Positions 34,953 to 43,244 of a stretch of 56,536 nt of DNA are shown in pieces (the first letter of the stretch is position 1; every line of letters begins with the position of its first letter). The notes under the pieces were generated by a model. It made no database searches, was not told the origin of the DNA, and worked only from the letters and a program-made list of their open reading frames with translations. The DNA comes from Bacteroidota bacterium (GTDB taxonomy: Bacteria; Bacteroidota; Bacteroidia; Chitinophagales; Chitinophagaceae): assembly GCA_023423835.1 (NCBI GenBank), contig JAFAEW010000041.1, positions 1-56,536 of the forward strand. Reading direction: 5' to 3'. A program made the translations under genes and the position numbers.

Positions 34953-36077
34953 TCAATAGGTCACAACCTGTTCTTCAATAAATTCCGGAATTTCACGCCA
35001 TTCATATTGCTGGTTGCGCAACTGCGGTTCAAACCCCGCTTCACTTATGGCGTCCTGAATGGTTTTATAGGTGAAACGATGGGGCGCTCCCGCGGCACTT
35101 ACCACATTTTCTTCAATCATAATACTTCCGAAATCGTTGGCTCCGGCATATAAACAGCTTTGCGCCGTCTGTTTTCCCACCGTAAGCCAGCTCGCCTGAA
35201 TGTTTTTTATGTTGGGAAGCATAATCCGGCTCAAAGCGATCATCCGCACATACTCTTCTGCGGTCGTAAGGTTGTGCACACCTCTGATCCTTGCAAGCAA
35301 AGTATCAACATCCTGAAACGTCCAGGGAATGAAGGCGAGAAATCCCTTGGCCGACAACGGTTTCTTCGATTGCACATTCCTGATTTTCACGAGGTGCATA
35401 AATCTTTCCTCCACCGTCTCCACGTGGCCAAACATCATGGTGGCACTTGTAGTGATGTCGAGTTTATGCGCCTCTTCCATGATGGCAAGCCATTCGTCAG
35501 CACCGCATTTTCCCTTGCTGATCAGTCTTCTTACGCGGTCAATTAAAATCTCGGCACCTGCTCCAGGAAGTGAATCCAATCCGGATTCCTTCAGCGCCAT
35601 CAATACCTCGCGGTGGCTCATTTTTTCGAGCTTGCAGATGTGTGCTACTTCCGGAGGTCCCAATGCGTGTAGTTTTAATTCCGGAAATTCTGATTTTATT
35701 TGTCTAAATGTGGAAGTATAAAAAGCGAGGCCCAATTCAGGATGATGACCGCCCTGCAACAACAACTGATCTCCTCCATACCGGAAGGTTTCACGAATCT
35801 TTCTCCGGTAGGTATCCATGTCTGTGATATAGGCTTCCGGATGGCCGGGAATACGGTAGAAATTACAGAACTTACAGTTAGCTATACAAACGTTTGTGGT
35901 ATTTACATTCCGGTCGATCTGCCAGGTAACTTTTTGATGCGGCACTTGTTTTTTGCGCAATTCATCTGCGATAAACATTAAATCGGGTAGCGGTGCATGA
36001 TGAAAAAGCGTTACGCCTTCCTCAACACTTAAAAATTCAAACGCCAACGCTTTTGCATACAAGTCAGATAATTCCAT
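34953..36077 (-). CDS. mqnC: Cyclic dehypoxanthine futalosine synthase (MqnC)
   Basis: 374-residue radical SAM enzyme of the futalosine route to menaquinone. The cluster motif CIANCKFC (Cys64, Cys68, Cys71) is followed by the family signatures GGHHPELGL, HALGPPEV and DSLPGAGAEILIDRVRR. MqnC cyclises dehypoxanthine futalosine in the cytoplasm. Implies that the organism makes menaquinone, which feeds the respiratory chain upstream of the cbb3 oxidase in this window. A TTG two codons upstream is less likely. MqnA, MqnB, MqnD and MqnE are not in the window. Confidence 0.9.
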   Translation of the reverse strand: MELSDLYAKALAFEFLSVEEGVTLFHHAPLPDLMFIADELRKKQVPHQKVTWQIDRNVNTTNVCIANCKFCNFYRIPGHPEAYITDMDTYRRKIRETFRYGGDQLLLQGGHHPELGLAFYTSTFRQIKSEFPELKLHALGPPEVAHICKLEKMSHREVLMALKESGLDSLPGAGAEILIDRVRRLISKGKCGADEWLAIMEEAHKLDITTSATMMFGHVETVEERFMHLVKIRNVQSKKPLSAKGFLAFIPWTFQDVDTLLARIRGVHNLTTAEEYVRMIALSRIMLPNIKNIQASWLTVGKQTAQSCLYAGANDFGSIMIEENVVSAAGAPHRFTYKTIQDAISEAGFEPQLRNQQYEWREIPEFIEEQVVTY

Positions 36078-36211
36078 GATCAATAATAAAAACGTAAAAA
36101 TACGAAACCGTTTGTTGAAACCTTTCAGGAATTATTTTATGAAAGGTTGTTTTTCTAAATAAAGAGTAGTGAAATATTATACGGAAGGATTATCTTCATA
36201 AGCAATAATTT

Positions 36212-37429
36212 ATGCGCAAATTACCTATAAAAAGAATCAACGTTTTTCTGATCTTGCTGACTGTTATCCTTTTCTTTACCGAGAAAAAAACAGCAGCACA
36301 GGAAATCTTTTCTCCTCCACCGGCAGAGAAACTGACTGAGTTTCCTTTCCGGCTGCTGTCCGGTGGTATCATCCTCGTGAAGGCGCAATTGGATGATTAT
36401 CAGGACAGCCTGAATTTCGTCCTCGACACCGGTAGTGGCGGCATTTCGCTCGATTCTACTACCGCCGTTTATCTCGGTGTGAAGACTGAACCAAGTAGCA
36501 GAACAGTGAGGGGAATTGCAGGAATGAAGACGGTGCAATTTGCCTACGGCCATAATTTGAAGCTGCCCGGGCTGGTGGTTGAAAAACTTGATTTTCATAT
36601 CAACGATTATGATATCCTCACAAGCGCCTATGGTATTCATATCGATGGCATTATGGGATTTAGCTTTTTAAGGCATTATGTCGTTTCTATCAATTATGAC
36701 GATTCAACCATCCGGGTATACAGTCCGGGAACATTCAAATATCCGAGAGGCGGCTATATGTTGAAACCAAAGTTTACAAATATTCCCATTGAAAAGGCAA
36801 GTCTGCGCGACAACAACGCCTTTACCAGCAGTTTCTATTTCGATACCGGAGCCGGCCTTTGCCTGTTGTTGAATGAAGAAACTGTTGCTGACAGTTCGCT
36901 GCTGAAAAAGAAACGGAAGAGATTTAAAACGGAGGCACAGGGATTGGGCGGCAGAAAGGAAATGTCGATAACAGTGATCAGGGAAGTTAAGATCGGCAAT
37001 TATAAATTCAAAAGCGTTCCCGTTTATATATTTGACGATGAATTTGATGTAACTTCTTATCCTGTATTGGGTGGTCTGATCGGAAACGATTTATTGCGAC
37101 GGTTTAACATCGTGGTAAATTATCCGAATCACGAGATTTTTATCAAACCAAACAGTCATTTCAAAGACGTTTTTGATTATTCCTATACAGGACTCGGCAT
37201 GTATCTGATTGATGGTGCTATCACCATTACGGATATTATGGAAAAATCGCCGGCAGAAACGGCAGGCTTTCAGGTTGGCGATGTTGTGCTGGGCGTCGGA
37301 AATAATTTTACCGGAAACATCCAGGCATACAAGACGCTTCTTCAAAATGCCAATTCGAAGATTGATATTTTGATAAACAGGGAAGGGGAAGTGAAATTAG
37401 TGAGGCTGAAGATTAAAAGCATTCTCTAA
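36212..37429 (+). CDS. Secreted aspartyl protease-like protein with PDZ domain
   Basis: 405 residues. A signal peptide (about 1-30) precedes two retropepsin-like lobes, each with a catalytic-type motif: VLDTGSGG (Asp72) and YFDTGAG (Asp211). A C-terminal PDZ domain (about 335-400, MEKSPAETAGFQVGDVVLGVG) follows. The two DTG motifs in one chain suggest a pepsin-like monomer with both aspartates. Periplasmic or outer-membrane-associated; substrate unknown. Single gene, convergent with xseB. Confidence 0.85.
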   Translation: MRKLPIKRINVFLILLTVILFFTEKKTAAQEIFSPPPAEKLTEFPFRLLSGGIILVKAQLDDYQDSLNFVLDTGSGGISLDSTTAVYLGVKTEPSSRTVRGIAGMKTVQFAYGHNLKLPGLVVEKLDFHINDYDILTSAYGIHIDGIMGFSFLRHYVVSINYDDSTIRVYSPGTFKYPRGGYMLKPKFTNIPIEKASLRDNNAFTSSFYFDTGAGLCLLLNEETVADSSLLKKKRKRFKTEAQGLGGRKEMSITVIREVKIGNYKFKSVPVYIFDDEFDVTSYPVLGGLIGNDLLRRFNIVVNYPNHEIFIKPNSHFKDVFDYSYTGLGMYLIDGAITITDIMEKSPAETAGFQVGDVVLGVGNNFTGNIQAYKTLLQNANSKIDILINREGEVKLVRLKIKSIL

Positions 37430-37434
37430 AAACC

Positions 37435-37650
37435 TTATTCGTTTTCCGAAGCGGTTTCCAGTTCTTTTAATATCCTGTTTACATCTTCTTCCGTAGCGGT
37501 TAATTTATTGCGGCAAATCTTGAGAAGATGTGCGGCTCGTTTTACTTTCTCCGATAATTCATCTACTGAAATTTCTCCTTCTTCAATTTCCTGTACAATG
37601 GTTTGCAATTCCTCAAAGGCCTCTGTGTAGTTTGGATTTTCAGTCATCAT
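37435..37650 (-). CDS. xseB: Exodeoxyribonuclease VII small subunit
   Basis: 71 residues, the family length. Predicted two-helix coiled-coil with the characteristic FEELQTIVQEIEEGE and LSEKVKRAAHLLKICR segments. Assembles on the XseA subunit to form exonuclease VII, which degrades single-stranded DNA. Located 11 bp behind xseA. Confidence 0.93.
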   Translation of the reverse strand: MMTENPNYTEAFEELQTIVQEIEEGEISVDELSEKVKRAAHLLKICRNKLTATEEDVNRILKELETASENE

Positions 37651-37661
37651 AAAAAGTTTTT

Positions 37662-39059
37662 TTATTGGTTATTAATTGGTTTTTGAACAATCGAACGAAT
37701 CTCTCCCGAATACAGGCGTGAACGGATTTCATCTCCTTCTGCAACTTCCTCTTCATTTTTCAGCACCCTTCCGTTTTTAAAAGTGATGCTATAGCCCCGT
37801 TTTAGTACGTTATCCGGATGCAGCATGCGAATACTTTTTTCAGTCATTTCCAACAGGCTTTTTTGCTTCATCAGCTCTATCCTGTTTTTATTTTCCAGCT
37901 CTTTTTGCAACCGGCCGATCTCGGTCTTCCTGTTATTGCAGTAGAAGAAAACGTCTTTTGAAAGCGACGATGAAACTGCCTTCAGAACGGCAAATTCGTC
38001 CTTAATAATTCCCTTCAGGCTTTGCTGCAAAAAGCTTTCATTTTCACGAAGGGTATTTTTGTTGGAGGATATCACGTTGGCACTGACTGATCTGAAGAAT
38101 TTAGCCTGCGAATTAACGGCCGTTTTCTGTTCTCTCAACATCCGCTTTGCCTGTTCCACAATTTTTTCCTTTGCCCTTTGAACCGGTATTGAAAAATTAT
38201 GAAAATGTTGCAACAGAAGTTCTGCCACTTTTGTGGGAGTGATACCGTTTGAATGCGCCGCCATTTCTACTACCGTTTCGTTGGTTGCGTGTCCTATGCC
38301 GGTAAAAACAGGAATAGGAAAAACGGCGATTTCCTTTGCAAGATCATAGTTGTTGAAACACGAAAGCCCCACATCACCGCCGCCTCCTCTTATAATGGCC
38401 ACCACATCGAAATGGTTGATCGCTTTTTTAATCCTTTGCAATTGGAGAATAATTCCATCCACGGCTTTCTCACCCTGGAGGATCGAGGGAAAAAGAAAAT
38501 GGAAGAATTTATAATTCCAGCTATTGCCCTCAATAACTTTAATAAAATCGGCATATCCTTTACTCGACTCAACCGATATCAGTGCAATCCTTTGTGGTAA
38601 AAGCGGAAGTTTGAGCGACTTGTTTTTATGCCACAGACCTTCGCTTTTCAACCGCTCAATCGTTTGCTGTTTTTCTTTTTGCAGATCACCGAGGGTAAAT
38701 GAAGCATCAATATCGAGGATGCGAAGCGCCAGGCCATGCGCCGGATCAAACGTTATTCGGGCGAGAAATAAGATCTTTATTCCATCCTTCAGCGGCTCAT
38801 TCAGCACCTCAAGAAAGCGTTGATTTATCTTAATGTATTCGTCGCTCCATAAAATTGCTTTTACCTGTGCCGTAACCCTTCCATTACATTTTTCTACAAG
38901 CTCAGGATAACAATGGCCGGAATGCATATAATGATTAAGCTTGTTCATTTCTGCTTTTACCCAGAATGAAGACGTATACCTTTCCGTTAAAGTTTTTTGA
39001 ATACTCCGGTTTACTTCATATAAGGTGAAAACCGTTTTATCAGCAAGTTTTTCAGGCAT
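37662..39059 (-). CDS. xseA: Exodeoxyribonuclease VII large subunit
   Basis: 465 residues. N-terminal OB-fold (SFWVKAEMNKLNHYMHSGHCY) and catalytic domain with RIALISVESSKGYADFIKV, AIIRGGGGDVGLSCFNNYDLAKEIA, and GIGHATNETVVEMAAH. A long coiled-coil region follows (about 290-420), then the C-terminal GYSITFKNG segment. Catalytic subunit of the single-strand exonuclease, acting in recombination and mismatch repair. Its mRNA leader (39060-39257) carries competing hairpins. Confidence 0.94.
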   Translation of the reverse strand: MPEKLADKTVFTLYEVNRSIQKTLTERYTSSFWVKAEMNKLNHYMHSGHCYPELVEKCNGRVTAQVKAILWSDEYIKINQRFLEVLNEPLKDGIKILFLARITFDPAHGLALRILDIDASFTLGDLQKEKQQTIERLKSEGLWHKNKSLKLPLLPQRIALISVESSKGYADFIKVIEGNSWNYKFFHFLFPSILQGEKAVDGIILQLQRIKKAINHFDVVAIIRGGGGDVGLSCFNNYDLAKEIAVFPIPVFTGIGHATNETVVEMAAHSNGITPTKVAELLLQHFHNFSIPVQRAKEKIVEQAKRMLREQKTAVNSQAKFFRSVSANVISSNKNTLRENESFLQQSLKGIIKDEFAVLKAVSSSLSKDVFFYCNNRKTEIGRLQKELENKNRIELMKQKSLLEMTEKSIRMLHPDNVLKRGYSITFKNGRVLKNEEEVAEGDEIRSRLYSGEIRSIVQKPINNQ

Positions 39060-39199
39060 AAATTATCGGTTTCAGGGTTTTAAATTTACAGGATTAAAAA
39101 TAATGATTTCTCTGATATGAAAAATAAATAATTTAAAACACCTGCCCGATGTCCGTGTAAGTACAGCGAAAGGAATAGATTGTTCAGTGAAAGAACAGG

Positions 39200-39231
39200 G
39201 TTGATTACCGGGAAATCAACCGATTTCCCGG
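39200..39231 (-). promoter_or_regulatory. Two mutually exclusive hairpins between the DUF3606 gene and xseA
   Basis: CCGGGAAATC (39208-39217) can pair with GATTTCCCGG (39222-39231), a perfect 10-bp stem. Alternatively GTTGATT (39200-39206) pairs with AATCAAC (39214-39220). The two share bases 39214-39217, so only one can form. No T-run follows on the minus strand. Remaining parts of the 198-bp gap show nothing recognisable. Confidence 0.4.
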
Positions 39232-39257
39232 ATTTTGATCAGATTTCAGGACTTCTA

Positions 39258-39464
39258 TCAGGGATTTCCGAGCGTATCCTGCGACCGGTTTTCCTGAAGA
39301 AATGCTTCCACCTTCTCCCGGTTATTGCCAACGGCCTTTATGGCGGCTTTGATTTCTTCATCTGTAACGCCAAATTTTTTTCTTATCCTTTCCATTTCCC
39401 ATTCCTGCTCGGTGGAAATTCTCTCCCGGTCTTCAACTATACTTTTGTGGCTTCTTTGTTCCAT
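39258..39464 (-). CDS. DUF3606 domain-containing small protein
   Basis: 68 residues. Matches the DUF3606 pattern: DRERIS near the N-terminus, WEMERIRKKFGVTDEEIKAAIKAVGNN, and a final helix. Predicted small helical soluble protein of unknown function that often occurs in Proteobacteria and Bacteroidota. Single gene upstream of xseA on the same strand, 198 bp away. Confidence 0.8.
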   Translation of the reverse strand: MEQRSHKSIVEDRERISTEQEWEMERIRKKFGVTDEEIKAAIKAVGNNREKVEAFLQENRSQDTLGNP

Positions 39465-39547
39465 ATTTGTCTGTTTACCCCTGATATAGAAATTTCCATG
39501 CCATTGACTCCGGTTTGAATTAGGTTTTCAGGTTAAACCATCCGCTT

Positions 39548-39555
39548 TATCTTTG
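39548..39555 (+). promoter_or_regulatory. -7 box for the ABC exporter gene
   Basis: TATCTTTG matches TAnnTTTG exactly, ten bases before the ATG at 39565. A weak TTTT element lies 19 bp upstream. The leader would be only a few bases long. Confidence 0.5.
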
Positions 39556-39564
39556 TCGGCTGAT

Positions 39565-41403
39565 ATGAAGGATTCCGGGAAAAAAAAGGTATTCAGTTTT
39601 TCTTTGTTGCGAAGGATATTTTCTTTTGTGGCTCCTTATCGCTGGCAGTTTGTTTCAAGTCTTGCCCTCGCAATTATACTTGCATTTCTTACACCTGTTC
39701 GTCCGCATTTCATTCAGTTAACGATTGATAAAGCAACCGGCAAGGCATTTAACACGCCCCGGATACTCGAATGGTTGTTTCCTAACCGGGATCTGAATAT
39801 TGCATTGCAGTTTATAATTGCGATCACCATATTTCAGATAGTTTTCATCTTTGTGGAAACCGCTTTGCGATTCCTTTTTTCTTTCCTCACGGCCTGGCTC
39901 GGTCAGTCCGTCATCAAGGACATGCGAACCACTGTTTATAAAAAAGTTTTAAATCTTAATTTAAAGCAGTTTGACCGCACACCGATCGGAACACTAACCA
40001 CAAGAACAATCAATGATATTGAAAGCGTTAATGAGATCTTTTCAGATGGATTGATTCCGATTATCGCTGATCTGTTGTCGATCATCATTGTTTTGACCAC
40101 CATGTTTGTCACCGACTGGAGGTTGACATTGATTGCCCTGATACCGTTTCCAATTCTCTTACTGGCAACCTATTATTTTAAGGAAAGTGTAAACAAAAGT
40201 TTTATTAAGGTGAGGAATGCGGTGGCGGCCTTGAACGCATTCGTGCAGGAGCATTTAACGGGAATGCCGGTTGTGCAGGCTTTTGCTGCCGAAAACCGTG
40301 AATTTGGAAAGTTTAAAAAGATCAACCAACAGTATCGTGATGCCAATCTTCGGTCGATACTCGCTTATTCGCTGTTTTTCCCCATCGTTGAAATTACACT
40401 CGCGGTGTCAACCGGCCTGCTCGTCTGGTGGCTGGCAGGATTGGCGGCCGATAATCCCATTGCCAATAAAAATCTTGCGGGAGAACTCGTAGCGTTCATC
40501 CTGTATCTCAACCAGATTTTCCGGCCACTGCGAATGATCGCTGATAAATTCAATACTCTTCAAATGGGAATGATTGCCGCGGAAAGAGTATTTAAGGTGT
40601 TGGATAATGAAGATGTAACGAAAAATACCGGAAGTCTTTCACCCGAAAAAATCGAAGGATCGATCGGGTTTAATCATGTGTGGATGGCTTATTCAGATGA
40701 GAACTACGTTTTGAAGGATATCAGTTTTCAGGTGAAAGCGGGAGAAACAGTTGCACTTGTTGGTCATACCGGAAGCGGAAAAAGTTCTATCATCAGCGTA
40801 CTAAACCGGTTGTACCCCATTCAAAAAGGCGCCATAACCCTCGATGCCGTAAATATCGATGATTATGAAATCGATTTCCTGAGAAGAAATATCGGGGTGG
40901 TATTGCAGGATGTTTTTCTATTCTCGGGTTCAATTATGGATAATATTACACTTCGGAATCCTAACATCAGTAGAAAGCAGGTAGAAGATGTGGCGAAGAT
41001 GATCGGCGTACATGATTTTATCATGCAGCTCCCCGGCAATTACAATTTTGACGTAATGGAAAGAGGAAATACGCTCAGCCTTGGACAAAGGCAGCTTATT
41101 TCATTTATCCGGGCGCTGTTGTATGATCCCGCGGTTTTGATTTTAGACGAAGCTACTTCGAGTATTGACACGGAAAGTGAATTGCTGATTCAAAAGGCAA
41201 TTGATGCATTAATAACAGGACGCACCTCCATCGTAATTGCACACCGCTTATCTACTATCCGAAAGGCAAATAAAATTATTGTACTCGATGACGGACGAAT
41301 AGTAGAAGCGGGAACGCATGACCAATTGCTTTCGCAAAATGGATTTTATGCCAAACTGCACAATATGCAATTCGAAAGAAATAAGCGCGTGAATGCTGAC
41401 TGA
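39565..41403 (+). CDS. ABC exporter (MsbA-like half transporter)
   Basis: 612 residues. An N-terminal six-helix ABC exporter membrane domain (about 20-330) is followed by a nucleotide-binding domain. Walker A GHTGSGKSS (about 399-407), signature LSLGQRQ (about 504) and Walker B AVLILDEATS (about 522) are intact, as is the HRLST switch. The homodimer would export a lipid, drug or peptide. MsbA and multidrug half transporters share this architecture, and nothing nearby fixes the substrate. A TTG four codons upstream is a less likely start. Confidence 0.9.
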   Translation: MKDSGKKKVFSFSLLRRIFSFVAPYRWQFVSSLALAIILAFLTPVRPHFIQLTIDKATGKAFNTPRILEWLFPNRDLNIALQFIIAITIFQIVFIFVETALRFLFSFLTAWLGQSVIKDMRTTVYKKVLNLNLKQFDRTPIGTLTTRTINDIESVNEIFSDGLIPIIADLLSIIIVLTTMFVTDWRLTLIALIPFPILLLATYYFKESVNKSFIKVRNAVAALNAFVQEHLTGMPVVQAFAAENREFGKFKKINQQYRDANLRSILAYSLFFPIVEITLAVSTGLLVWWLAGLAADNPIANKNLAGELVAFILYLNQIFRPLRMIADKFNTLQMGMIAAERVFKVLDNEDVTKNTGSLSPEKIEGSIGFNHVWMAYSDENYVLKDISFQVKAGETVALVGHTGSGKSSIISVLNRLYPIQKGAITLDAVNIDDYEIDFLRRNIGVVLQDVFLFSGSIMDNITLRNPNISRKQVEDVAKMIGVHDFIMQLPGNYNFDVMERGNTLSLGQRQLISFIRALLYDPAVLILDEATSSIDTESELLIQKAIDALITGRTSIVIAHRLSTIRKANKIIVLDDGRIVEAGTHDQLLSQNGFYAKLHNMQFERNKRVNAD

Positions 41404-41487
41404 TTCCAATCCCACATCTATCCGGCTAAAAGATAAGTTAACGGCGAAAGGCATATAGCACGACTTCTGACTTCCTGCTGCCGTCCT

Positions 41488-43038
41488 CTAATGTACTGCC
41501 CTTACATTCACCTTCGGGATGTTGATCAAATGCAGTTGAATGTCTTTGTTTCTCGCCTTGTTGTCAAATTCGCTAATGATTTCTAAAATATCGTAATCAA
41601 TAAAATTACAATCAGCTCCATCAATAGTGAGACGGCTCTCTTCCGGAATCTGGTCAAGCGATTTTCGCAGGTTTGCCTTATTTAGAAAAGTTACATTGCT
41701 ATTGAGCTTGATAAAATAGGTTTCTCTTCCATCGATCAGGGAATGACTGATTTTATATTCCGCCTTAAAATTATTTTGAATGATGAAATAAACGGCGATG
41801 AGTAAGCCGGTGGTTACGCCGATCAACAGGTCGGTCAGCAAGATGGCGATGATAGTGATGATAAAAGGCAGAAATTGTTTCAACCCGAGTTTCCACATAT
41901 TGCGAATCAATTTGGGTGTGGTTAGATTATATCCCGTAATGATCAAGATGGCTGCAAGTGAAGCATAAGGAATCATATTGAGCAGAAAGGGGAAAAATAA
42001 TACTGCAATCAGCAGGCAAAGTCCGTGTGTAAAAGCCGATAATTTCGTTCTTGCTCCCGCATCCACATTTGCAGCGCCTCTTACTACCACTGCGGTCATG
42101 GGAATGGCGCCTAAAAGCCCGCAGGTCATATTTCCGATACCCTGCGCCACGAGCTCACGATTGACGGGCGTAATGCGATTGCGTTTATCCAGTTTGTCGA
42201 TCGCTTCAATACACAGGAGGGTTTCAAGTGTTGCGAGTAAACCCATCGTAATTCCGTCTTTCCAGATTTCAGAGGTGGATAAAATTTTTGAAAAATCAGG
42301 AAAGGAAATTGCTGCAAAAATATTCGCCGGGATGTTTACCAGTTGCGATGGCTGTAGAGCAATAGACGGAATTGACTTTTCAAAAACAACATTTCCCAGA
42401 ATTCCGATCACCACCACGATGAGCGGAGCCGGAATTATTTTCAATCGTTTCGACTTCGACTTTTGAAGCAGCGCCATAACTACAATCGAGATGACTGTAA
42501 GAATGATCGGACCTGTTGAAAAATGATGACCAAAGGCGAGCAGACTTCCCGAGAAGTGTTTACTGTTGAACAATTTTAAAAAACCTCCCGCCCAAAAGTC
42601 GGGTTCATCATATCCTAAAGCAAGCGGGATCTGCTTTGCAATAAGAATAACGCCGATTGCCGCAAGCATTCCTTTGATTACCGAAGAAGGAAAGTAATTG
42701 GCAATAGCGCCTAACTTTAAAATCCCTAAAACAAGTTGAAATAATCCGGCCACAATTACTGCGAGCAGGAATATGCGGTAATCACCAAGTGAGAGAATTG
42801 AAGAGGCAACTACAGTGGTTAAACCGGCTGCGGGACCAGACACAGCCAACTGCGAGCCGCTAATCAGGCTCACGAGTAATCCTCCTATGATTCCGGTTAA
42901 AATGCCCGAATAAAGCGGAGCGCCCGAGGCCAGTGCAATTCCGAGACAAAGCGGCAATGCCACCAAAAAAACTGAAATCCCGGCCGGAAGGTCATATTCC
43001 AGCCAAATGATTCGGTAATACCTGATCTTTCTTTTCAC
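41488..43038 (-). CDS. SulP family anion transporter with C-terminal STAS domain
   Basis: 516 residues with about 12 membrane helices. N-terminal SulP signatures include DLPAGISVFLVALPLCLGIALASG and GLLVSLISGSQLAVSGPAAG. A short cytosolic STAS domain (about 435-510, VTFLNKANLRKSL ... IDGADCNFIDYDILEIIS) ends the protein. Members carry sulfate, bicarbonate or other anions; a carbonic anhydrase neighbour, which would suggest bicarbonate, is absent. Start codon GTG at 43038, because an in-frame stop lies just upstream. Confidence 0.87.
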   Translation of the reverse strand: MKRKIRYYRIIWLEYDLPAGISVFLVALPLCLGIALASGAPLYSGILTGIIGGLLVSLISGSQLAVSGPAAGLTTVVASSILSLGDYRIFLLAVIVAGLFQLVLGILKLGAIANYFPSSVIKGMLAAIGVILIAKQIPLALGYDEPDFWAGGFLKLFNSKHFSGSLLAFGHHFSTGPIILTVISIVVMALLQKSKSKRLKIIPAPLIVVVIGILGNVVFEKSIPSIALQPSQLVNIPANIFAAISFPDFSKILSTSEIWKDGITMGLLATLETLLCIEAIDKLDKRNRITPVNRELVAQGIGNMTCGLLGAIPMTAVVVRGAANVDAGARTKLSAFTHGLCLLIAVLFFPFLLNMIPYASLAAILIITGYNLTTPKLIRNMWKLGLKQFLPFIITIIAILLTDLLIGVTTGLLIAVYFIIQNNFKAEYKISHSLIDGRETYFIKLNSNVTFLNKANLRKSLDQIPEESRLTIDGADCNFIDYDILEIISEFDNKARNKDIQLHLINIPKVNVRAVH

Positions 43039-43094
43039 GGGCTATGAGTTTAAAAAGAGTCTGCAAAATTAAACTGCAAAATTTTAATACCCGA

Positions 43095-43131
43095 TTATTT
43101 ATCCTTTAAGCAGATTGAATGGATTTTAAAG
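43095..43131. repeat. Direct repeat copy A, upstream of sulP
   Basis: Together with copy B (46496-46530) shares an exact 19-bp core AAGCAGATTGAATGGATTT, with TTATTTATC before it and AAAG after it and only one substitution and two single-base indels. Weaker similarity extends on both sides (TTATAGAAACCTTG against TTATATAAACATTG). Lies 57 bp upstream of the sulP start. Confidence 0.8.
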
Positions 43132-43185
43132 AACGTCGCGTTATAGAAACCTTGCGTCGATACGATGTCATTGAACCGTCTTTTA

Positions 43186-43221
43186 TAAAAAAGTAGAGGC
43201 GACTCCGGAGAAATCGCCTCT
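43186..43221 (-). terminator. Terminator after the M4 peptidase gene
   Basis: Minus-strand hairpin from AGAGGCGA (43195-43202) and TCGCCTCT (43214-43221), followed on that strand by ACTTTTTT (43186-43194). Starts 24 bp after the M4 stop. Its loop contains a self-complementary CTCCGGAG. Confidence 0.82.
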
Positions 43222-43244
43222 TTAAATGATCCAGCTTTAAAATA

